DNA from: Tranzscheliella williamsii
Taxonomy: Eukaryota > Basidiomycota > Ustilaginomycetes > Ustilaginales > Ustilaginaceae
Direction of reading: 5' to 3'
Length of the DNA: 64,000 nucleotides
Assembly (NCBI GenBank): GCA_023212725.1
Contig: JALBYF010000015.1
Span: 186,001-250,000, forward strand
Shown one piece after another: positions 57,275 to 64,000 of the stretch. The notes below the pieces were generated by a model. It was given only the letters and a program-made list of their open reading frames with translations, ran no database searches and was not told the DNA's origin. The position numbers and the translations under genes were made by a program. The stretch's first letter is position 1, and each line of letters opens with the position of its first letter.

Positions 57275-58849
57275 ATGTTTTTCGATCTGATCGTGTTTTT
57301 GATAGCCATCACGCTGTCCGTGAGCTTTACGGTGGCCATCTCGCAGCCGTTCAGCGGTGCCATTGTTCGCTTGCGAGCCAACTATCTGCCCAAGGCGGTC
57401 ACGCTCGACAATGTCCTCGAAGATGGCGCCGCCCGTTCCAGCCATCCGCGCCACCTCTCCGCGTTTTTGCTGTCCGAACGCAGGTCCACCGCCAAGATCG
57501 GCCCCGTCGTCACCGGCGTCTTCGCCATGCTGATGCGCACCAAGCGTCTCGAGGGCTGGGCCGGCATCTACAAAGGCGCTGCCCCCGCCGCCGTGCAGCT
57601 TGTCATCCTCAGCTTCCTCACCCTCGTCTTCTTCGCTAGCAATGCCACCGTCGGCGCCGGCGGCGTCTACAAGGCCGGCCCCGCCGCGCCTGGCTCGTTT
57701 GGCTTCTTCACCAACCTCTTTTTCATGATTTTCCTCACCCTCGCCGCCTTGCCCCTCAACGTCATTGCGTTTCGGTGAGTCCGCCCTGCCCCCTTACTCA
57801 CCGCTCTCCCATCCTCGCCCGGTTTGGTCGCTAACCCCTCTTTTGCCCGTCGTCGACTCGTTTTCCTCGCGATCGATGCGCTCTGCAGAACCATCGTACA
57901 TCCTCGCATCCTGCCCTTCAACACGCCCCGCGAAAATCTGCGCGAGCTGCTGTCCTATTCCGAGTATACGCAGCCGTGGAGGCTCTACCTCACCCCCGGC
58001 CTGCTGGCTGCGCAGTTCGCCCACGTCGCTTGGATCGGCCTCGTCACCCGCATCGTCCGCCAGCTGACCGTCCCCGCTCTCGGCGGTATGGCTGGCGCGA
58101 GTCCCGCCGGCCCGGACCAGGACAGTTATTCTGGACCCAACTCCAGCATGCTCGAGATCAACCCGATCGGCCTGACCTTTTTTGTGCTCTACAACTTTCT
58201 CAGTGTCCTCGTCCTCTCGCCGCTCGAGTGCGCCATGGTCCGGCTTTCAACGCAACGGCCAGAGCGACAGAATCCGCTGCATCGCGCCTATGCCCGCGTG
58301 CCCACCAGCGGGGGCAGCGGCGCCAACGGCCCCGCTCCGTACTCGCATCAGGCGACCGCCGCCGCCCAGACGCAGCCTGGAGGCGCCTACTCGGACACCG
58401 ACGCACCCAAGTCCGCCGACACCAGCGGCGCCGACAAGCCTCTGCCCACCTCGCCCGACGCGCCCAGCCGGCCGTCGTTTGCGATCGAGGACGACGACGA
58501 CGACGAGGAACCAGTCCAGCGGCCGCCCTCGCAGACCCTTGCTCCCGCTCCCGCGCCCGCTCCTGCGCCTGCTCCCGCTCCCGCTCCTGCCCCTGCTCCC
58601 GGTTTTGCCCACGCCGCCGCACCGCCGTCGTATGCCGGTGGAGAACCGCCGGAGCCGGTGATTGCGCTGCGGCCCATCGACGAGCAGACCGCCGCCGAGG
58701 CCGCCGCCGAGTTTGGCGCCCCCGTCGTCCAGCGCTACACCGGCCTCCTCGACTGCCTCAACAAGATGGTCGACGAGGAGGGCGTCGAGGCGCTTGCCCG
58801 CGGCGCCTGGGTCACCCTCCTCGGCGTCTTTGCCGGCGGCTTCTCCTAG
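57275..58849 (+). CDS. Divergent mitochondrial-carrier-fold membrane protein
   Basis: Exons 57275-57774 and 57889-58849 (114-nt intron, donor GTGAGT, acceptor TGCAG) give 486 aa. Three degenerate carrier (PxD/ExxK/R) motifs can be seen: QPFSGAIVRLRANY near residue 24, ALPLNVIAFR interrupted by the intron, and LSPLECAMVRLSTQ near 275. Each canonical carrier repeat also has a G-rich second element; here EGWAGIYKGAAPAAVQLVIL and, at the end, EGVEALARGAWVTLLGVFAG. Only the third motif keeps the acidic residue of the salt-bridge network, so substrate transport is doubtful. Between third motif and last element is a disordered insert with DDDDDEE and an uninterrupted Ala-Pro repeat (nine to ten AP units, 58545-58600). 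The closest functional analogues would be non-transporting carrier-fold proteins such as Ugo1/SLC25A46, but orthology is not shown. Confidence 0.7.
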
Positions 58850-59054
58850 TCGCCCTGTCACCCTGCCCCCATCGCAGAGCGCCCTTCCTCCCTCTCCCGC
58901 GCCCCCATCCACGCCCCCACCTTCCCATTGTAGTCCTAGCCGCACAGCCATTCACAACGACCCGGAACGAACGGCATGCGCTGTGGCTTGCATGGCTTGC
59001 GTGTTGAAAGTGTTGGCAGCCGACGTGCGCGGCTGGACGGATGGGGAGGGGGCG

Positions 59055-61115
59055 TTAGGCAGTGTGGAGGAAGGGGCGGGGGGGCTGGTGGAGGGCGAGC
59101 TGGTAGTCGAGGGCGAGGGCGGTGCGGTGGAGGGTGTCTTTGGCGAGGGCGCGCGGGAGGAGGTGGACTGTGTGGTCGCGGATGCGGGAGTTGGCGGTGG
59201 TGAGGAGGGAGGCGAGGGAGGCGAGGGCGGATGCGCGGGCGGGGGGAGTGGGGCCACGCGGGCGCAGCTGCAGCGGGACGTCGCGGACGACCTCGCTGAC
59301 GAGCTCGGTGGCGGCGACCATCGCGGTGTAGTCGCCGCCGGCCGCCGCGCGCGCCAGAATGCCGTCCACCGCGTCGTGCAGCCGCATCAGGTCGGACGCG
59401 CCGCCCTCGTACCCCTCGCCGCGCCCGCACAGCACCGCCCACGCCATCCACCGCCGCACAGCCCGCACGCGCTCCCCCCCGCCCGGAAAGGCAAGCACCA
59501 CCCGCGCCTGCACCGCCAGCGCACACCCCTCCACCACCCCCACCAACCGCACCGCCACCAGCCCCTCCAGCCGCTCATCTTCCCCCTTCCCCCCGCGAGG
59601 GGACAAGACCGCCCCGAAACAACCCCCTACCCGTATCTGCAGCGCGTGGCTCGTCGACGACGCCGCCGCCAGCGCCAGCGCCGAGACCACCCCGGCGACC
59701 AGCGAGAGCGGCACCCCGCGCAGCACCTCGCCATCCCAAGCGCCGGCGATCTGCTCGAGCAGCCAGGACAGGTTCATGAGGACCTGGTCGCGCTCGACCT
59801 GCGTCACGTAGACCGGCCCGCTGCTGTTGCCGGGCGTCCTGTCCCGCTCAGCTCCGCTTTTTTCCGCCGTGTCGGTACGCTTCAGCTTCTTGCGCGGGTT
59901 CGACCTCGGAACCACGAGGCAGTGGCCGGCAGCTGCGTCGGTATGGTCCGGGAAACAGTGTGCCAAGGTTTCTTCTTCGACGCCGAGCCGGTGGAGCAGG
60001 TGAGGCGCCTGGTGTAGGATTTCGGTGGCGGCATCGCTCGCGGGCGCGTCGGCGAGCAGGGTGTGGAAGAAGGCGGCCAAGAGGTGGCTTGCTTGCGCGT
60101 CAGTCTCGAACAGGTATGCAAACGCGGTCCAGACGATGACGCTCTGCCGCTGGCTGCAGGCGAGCCCGAGCGAAGGCGGGAGCGCGCCGGCCAGCAGGAT
60201 CGCGCGCGCGCTGGCTTCCCAGCGTCGTATCCTCGCGCCTTGGTCGCCGTCGTCGCCGTGCCGCGCGCCGGCGCCGCTGGCGGGCAGCTCCGGCGGCCGG
60301 CAGAACGTGTAGATGGACGGCTTCGACGTGCGTGTCCGCTTCCAGAACGGGACGGTCTTGTTCGCGGCTTTGGCGCCCGCGGCGTCGAGGGGTGCGGTGG
60401 GGGATGCGGTGCTCGCAGAGTCGTCTTGGCGCAGGATGGCCAAGGCGGCTTGGCCGTCCCCTTCGGCGGGGGCGACAGCGGCGAGGGATGCGGCGAGGCG
60501 GGTGTCGTCGCGGTTGCGGGGCGTGAGGGGTGGCGGGCATGGGGGCGCGCTGTCTGCGTCCGTGTCCGTCGTGCCGTCGTCATCCGTCAGCGCCGGCTCC
60601 GACTGTGATGACCAGAGACAGGAGGGGATGGTTGGCGACAGACCTCGGACGGTGGTGAGCGCCTCTTGTTCCGCGTCGGGGGGTGGGGCGGGGCGGTCTG
60701 ATGCAGGGGCGGGGGGGATGCCGAGGCGATGGAGCCTGTCGCGTTCCATGGCGGCGGCGATGGCCTCGGCGCGCGCAAAGCCGTCCGCGTCGGCGCCGCG
60801 TCGCGCCCTCCGCTGCTGGTCTCGAACAATCTGCGCAACCCCGCCGGCCCGCTTCGCCAGCGACACCCCGCGCACACTCGCCACCGCTCCCGCCATCTGC
60901 TGCGTCGAAGTCCGCCTCCGCCCCACCACCTCCCGCCGTGGCCGCCCCACCTCGAGCGCCGCCAGCGGCGCATCATCCTCACTCCCCCCAGACACCCCCT
61001 CCCCTCCCCCACGCCTCTTCGCCTGCGCCGTAGCCCGCATCCGCTCCCGCAGCGTCAGCTCCCGCCCCCCCTCGCTCCCACCCACACCACCGTCCGTCTC
61101 GCTCGCCAACATCAT
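59055..61115 (-). CDS. Unrecognised 686-aa helical protein
   Basis: A single uninterrupted frame from the ATG at 61113-61115 (MMLASETDGG). I do not recognise the family. Residues 1-115 are basic and Arg-rich (LTLRERMRATAQAKRRGG; RDQQRRARRGADADG). Residues 120-270 are disordered, Pro/Asp/Ala-rich. From about 290 to the end it looks like an alpha-helical solenoid of Ala/Leu-rich helices (ARAILLAGALPPSLGLACSQ; VWTAFAYLFETDAQASHLLA; QVLMNLSWLLEQIAG; DYTAMVAATELVSEVV). A KKLKR basic string near 460 could be a nuclear signal. Base composition is extreme (GC-rich third positions, long C and G runs), producing long antisense frames. It is convergent with the carrier-like gene (205 bp). The length and coherent helical pattern argue for a real gene; possible small introns cannot be excluded. 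Confidence 0.65.
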   Translation of the reverse strand: MMLASETDGGVGGSEGGRELTLRERMRATAQAKRRGGGEGVSGGSEDDAPLAALEVGRPRREVVGRRRTSTQQMAGAVASVRGVSLAKRAGGVAQIVRDQQRRARRGADADGFARAEAIAAAMERDRLHRLGIPPAPASDRPAPPPDAEQEALTTVRGLSPTIPSCLWSSQSEPALTDDDGTTDTDADSAPPCPPPLTPRNRDDTRLAASLAAVAPAEGDGQAALAILRQDDSASTASPTAPLDAAGAKAANKTVPFWKRTRTSKPSIYTFCRPPELPASGAGARHGDDGDQGARIRRWEASARAILLAGALPPSLGLACSQRQSVIVWTAFAYLFETDAQASHLLAAFFHTLLADAPASDAATEILHQAPHLLHRLGVEEETLAHCFPDHTDAAAGHCLVVPRSNPRKKLKRTDTAEKSGAERDRTPGNSSGPVYVTQVERDQVLMNLSWLLEQIAGAWDGEVLRGVPLSLVAGVVSALALAAASSTSHALQIRVGGCFGAVLSPRGGKGEDERLEGLVAVRLVGVVEGCALAVQARVVLAFPGGGERVRAVRRWMAWAVLCGRGEGYEGGASDLMRLHDAVDGILARAAAGGDYTAMVAATELVSEVVRDVPLQLRPRGPTPPARASALASLASLLTTANSRIRDHTVHLLPRALAKDTLHRTALALDYQLALHQPPRPFLHTA

Positions 61116-61507
61116 ACAATGCTCAGCGTAAAGGACCCAAGCTAACGTAGAGACAATCCCCGCGCAACTGGACTCAGCCGAGCTTTAGTAGCGTATTCGC
61201 GCATCAGATCGAACATCCCGATCTAACACGCGCACCCACACGTCTCCGCATGTGCGCTTCTTTCTCATTATCACGATTGTGTGTGAATCGGTGATTCGGT
61301 AGCGTTGTATTGTGCTAGTGTCCCCGCTCATTCCCGCCCGTGTCGAGGCGCAAGAGGGCCTGGCAACAAGGCGCGAAACACGTCCGTTCGAAAGAGGCCC
61401 TTCTGACGCGGCTGCCGTGACGGCCATGTTGGTTGCCATTCCGCACGAGAAAGAAGGTGCAGTAGAGTAATACATTTGCTACAGAGGAGGGAGGTGCCAG
61501 CCTCCTT
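61116..61507. other. Intergenic region between two minus-strand genes
   Basis: About 390 bp: downstream of the aspartic protease and upstream of the 686-aa gene. No conserved feature seen. Confidence 0.5.
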
Positions 61508-63523
61508 CTAGAGTGCAGTGACAAGATAGAGGCACGCGGCCGTGATGGCGAGGAGTAAGCCCGCGGGTATGGATGCTGGCGGAGTGGCGTTGTCTTGCGG
61601 GTTGTTGGTGGCCGCAGGGTTGTGCGGCACGGGGAGAGGCGTGGAGGAGCTGGCGATGACCGGCAGATCGCGGAAGGCGGTGGAACGGTGCGAGAGGAGC
61701 GGTGAGTAGGTCGAGGGGGCACCAATCCGTGTCGGTGCCACGCCCGGTGCTGCGGTCTGCGTCGCGTGCGAGAAAAAGTAAGGCACGCTCGACGGCGGCG
61801 TGAGCGAGACGAGCGCGTTCGGCAGAACGCTTGCGATCGTGGTCGCCTGATTTTCCAAGAAGCTTGAGAGATTCGCCGGCGACTCGGGCGCAAAGATCAC
61901 TGCCGGATCGGTAGTGTCGGCAGGCTGTCGCAGCGGGTAGAGTCCAATCTTGGGGCCTTCACGGTGGTTGATGCCGATCGAGAAGAGCGAGTATACGGCG
62001 CGCAAGAAGGGCGTGCCCAGGATCCAGTCCACCCCGGTGGTCTCGGGCGCGACCGCAGCAGGCCAGGCGAAACACAGGAAGGGCTGCGCCTCGTCCGGCC
62101 CGATAATATAGTCCTCGGGCAGAAGCGTGATGTTGCGCCCGCCAAAGGAAAAGTACATGCGCGCCGTCGTATCGCATGGCACCACGAACCGGCCACCGCC
62201 CACATGGCGGCTGTTGGTGATGTGCGAAAAGATCTCCTCCACGCCGGCAGCCGGACCCAGGATCGAGGATGAGCCCGAGTCCAGCAACGCCAGCGGTGAG
62301 TCGCCCACCTGACTGTACGTAGGCGTCAGTCGTGCAGGCTGACCGCCTACGCCGGCGCCGGTCAGAGCGAGGATCCACTGTACATACGGATCCAAACTCT
62401 GCGCGTCAATGTTGAGCGTATCGTTGGCAGGCAAGGAAGTGTCGCCCGACGGCAGCGGGACCACGTCATACCACTCGACCAGCTTGCGATCGGCCTCGGT
62501 AGCCAAGACGAGCGGATCCACGGCTCCAAACGTCGCCCGTCCGCCGGTGCGTGTGAGGTAGAGGCCGAACAAGGGATAGGACTCGCCGCTTTCCTGAAGC
62601 AACGAGGTGATTAGGGGCAGAGAACGAGCGCTTCCGATCTGGTCTTGATAGTTGATCAGGCTTCGCGAGATGGTGCTGCCGCGTGGAAAGCCCAGCCCCC
62701 AAACACCGGAAACTCCTTGGAGGGCCAAGGTTACATTGGTCACGTCGATCAGCGCAAAGATCTGCTCAGCAACGCCGAGGTTGCTCATCGTCACGTTGTC
62801 AGCTGCCAAGTGTCCAGACGCCGCCGTGGCATCATCATAGAAGATCGAAAAAGGGATCTGCACCTTCGAGGCAGAATCATCTTGCCTTTTCGCTAGCCGC
62901 GAAGAGTTAGGGTTTCGGGATGAGGACGAGCTATCACTCCAATTGGTCGCTGTACTGTTCCGACCACTAAAGCTGGCGGCAGAGATATTTAGATTGGCGT
63001 CGGCGTTGACCATGATATCGCGACTCGTCGGGCTCTTCGCAGCGTCATACCGGAGAACGTTTTTGTCGGTGCACTGCGGCGTGCCACACGTCGACGAGGC
63101 GATCCACAGGTCGCTCGACCCGGTGTCCAGTTGTACAAACACGAGTTGGGTAGGGTCGGAAGAGATGTTAAGCGGAACATCGTACGCCCCGCTTAGGAAG
63201 CCAATGCTCTGGATCTTGTCGTTCGGGTTGATGGATGACTGGGTGAGATTGTTGGACGACTGGCTACCCTTCTGTTGTCTCCTTCGGAGGGTGGCTGCAA
63301 TGCTTTGCTGCTTGTGCGAGGCTTGCAGAATGAGTTGCTTCTGCAACTCTTCGCTGTCCATACCACCCCGCTTGGTCAGATGGGCAGGGGCGCGCAACTC
63401 CACCACCGAGCCCCCGCTGCGACTAGGTAGGTCTCTCTCTGCAAAGTAGATAGGCGCCTGGGCTGCCCACGCCGTCGCCAGGGCTGTCGCCCAGGTACCG
63501 ACGAGCAAGACTTTACCCTTCAT
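61508..63523 (-). CDS. Yapsin-like GPI-anchored aspartic protease
   Basis: A 671-aa intronless pepsin-family (A1) protease with a signal peptide (KVLLVGTWATALATAWAAQA) and a propeptide ending at Lys51-Arg52 (LTKR), a Kex2-type site. The catalytic motifs are QLDTGSSDLW (Asp133) and LALLDSGSSS (Asp415). The flap region is FSIFYDDATAASGHL, where the usual flap Tyr-Gly is Tyr-Asp-Asp. Between the first catalytic Asp and the flap is a Ser/Asn-rich loop with a second dibasic site (LAKRQDD, Lys212-Arg213), as in yapsins that are cut into two chains. About ten N-glycosylation sequons are present. The C-terminus is S/T/P-rich and ends in a hydrophobic stretch (SIPAGLLLAITAACLYLVTA) with no charged tail, a GPI-attachment signal. 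It probably processes cell-wall and secreted proteins at the surface. Confidence 0.88.
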   Translation of the reverse strand: MKGKVLLVGTWATALATAWAAQAPIYFAERDLPSRSGGSVVELRAPAHLTKRGGMDSEELQKQLILQASHKQQSIAATLRRRQQKGSQSSNNLTQSSINPNDKIQSIGFLSGAYDVPLNISSDPTQLVFVQLDTGSSDLWIASSTCGTPQCTDKNVLRYDAAKSPTSRDIMVNADANLNISAASFSGRNSTATNWSDSSSSSRNPNSSRLAKRQDDSASKVQIPFSIFYDDATAASGHLAADNVTMSNLGVAEQIFALIDVTNVTLALQGVSGVWGLGFPRGSTISRSLINYQDQIGSARSLPLITSLLQESGESYPLFGLYLTRTGGRATFGAVDPLVLATEADRKLVEWYDVVPLPSGDTSLPANDTLNIDAQSLDPYVQWILALTGAGVGGQPARLTPTYSQVGDSPLALLDSGSSSILGPAAGVEEIFSHITNSRHVGGGRFVVPCDTTARMYFSFGGRNITLLPEDYIIGPDEAQPFLCFAWPAAVAPETTGVDWILGTPFLRAVYSLFSIGINHREGPKIGLYPLRQPADTTDPAVIFAPESPANLSSFLENQATTIASVLPNALVSLTPPSSVPYFFSHATQTAAPGVAPTRIGAPSTYSPLLSHRSTAFRDLPVIASSSTPLPVPHNPAATNNPQDNATPPASIPAGLLLAITAACLYLVTAL

Positions 63524-64000
63524 GTTCGTCAGCTTCCTTGCACACCGCCAGCCGAGCCGCGCTTAGCTTTGCGTAATGTACGGTGTCGGCTTGGACAATG
63601 CTGTTGGTTTATACAAAGACGTCACGGCTGCTCGGGCTGTATTGGATCCATATGGACGTAACAAAACGTTGCGCATCGAACAGAAGCCTACCTTACCACG
63701 ACTGACTGCCGGATCAGCGAGACTAGCATGGAGTCTGAGCTCATAGATGCAGGGTCCGAAGTGTCGCCTCCGGAAACGGTGCAATGGCTTTCCTCACGTT
63801 GTTTCTTTTGAGTAGGTTCCACCATCGGTGCGGTGCATCGTTCCGCGCCATGACATCAGAATGGGGAACGGCTGGGCCCCACCGCCGCTTAGCTGTTAGA
63901 TCGCATTCGCCGCCGCTCCCTGTCCATTCTGTGATTTGGACTACGCACGGCAAAATTAGCCGTCATCAAGAGAACTGATAATAATCACAGCGAGGGCGAA
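63524..64000. other. Upstream region of the aspartic protease, window end
   Basis: About 480 bp. It should hold the protease promoter. No ORF with recognisable content reaches the window edge, and I see no repeat or RNA gene. Confidence 0.45.

Noticed and set aside
57976..59007. 343-aa and 451-aa plus-strand ORFs overlapping the carrier-like and 686-aa genes
   Set aside because: Arg/Ala/Pro-rich translations from GC-rich DNA in shifted frames; no domain; they conflict with better genes.
60063..61145. Several plus-strand ORFs opposite the 686-aa gene
   Set aside because: Low-complexity shadows; the minus-strand frame is longer and has a coherent helical pattern.

Overview
The window is a gene-dense stretch of nuclear DNA from a filamentous or dimorphic basidiomycete. 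I infer a smut-type fungus (Ustilaginomycotina), but I cannot name a species. The reasons are short spliceosomal introns (mostly 70-270 nt, donors GTRNGT, CTGAC-like branch points), one gene per about 2.5 kb, GC-rich codon use, CT-rich leaders before start codons, and purely eukaryotic/fungal gene content (Sec61, Bre1, Rpb10, TFIIA, GARP, Ppg1, Rax2, Mus81-Eme1). I see no bacterial, plasmid, CRISPR or intact transposon sequence.

Layout. 1-6 kb: 3' part of the purine enzyme FGAM synthase, then minus-strand phosducin-like protein and TFIIA large subunit (TOA1, three exons). 7-14 kb: PWWP/LEDGF-like chromatin protein, a minus-strand mitochondrial Mmc1-like protein, and the H2B ubiquitin ligase Bre1 divergent from it. 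14-21 kb: RPB10, SEC61 alpha, and a divergent ribosomal-protein pair, eL27 (minus) and uS12/RPS23 (plus). 22-31 kb: an ankyrin-PH-FFAT-ORD oxysterol-binding protein, a PHOSPHO-type HAD phosphatase, a gene-poor anomalous island with small hairpins (28.6-29.5 kb), and a multi-pass membrane protein. 31-44 kb: EME1, DBP10, VPS53 and a large coiled-coil protein with an HMMR-like C-terminal segment. 44-48 kb: a CIA30-PIG-P fusion gene, a HIT protein and a complex I subunit. 49-64 kb: RAX2 (with a C-terminal SH3 domain), PPG1, an intron-containing tRNA-Ser(AGA), a degenerate mitochondrial-carrier-fold protein, an unrecognised 686-aa protein and a yapsin-like GPI aspartic protease.

The genes are mostly housekeeping and do not form a biosynthetic or defence cluster. 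Several share themes: gene expression (TOA1, PWWP, BRE1, RPB10, ribosomal proteins, DBP10), secretion and lipid traffic (SEC61, OSH, VPS53, PIG-P, yapsin, RAX2) and mitochondria (Mmc1-like, CIA30, complex I 17.8 kDa, carrier-like). The strongest candidate for something undescribed is the single ORF joining a CIA30 domain to a complete PIG-P domain. Next come the SH3 domain on Rax2, the divergent carrier-like protein, the orphan 686-aa protein and several precise palindromes and tandem repeats in non-coding DNA. Exon boundaries below were worked out by hand from splice consensus, reading phase and family conservation; all family assignments are from recognition, not database search.
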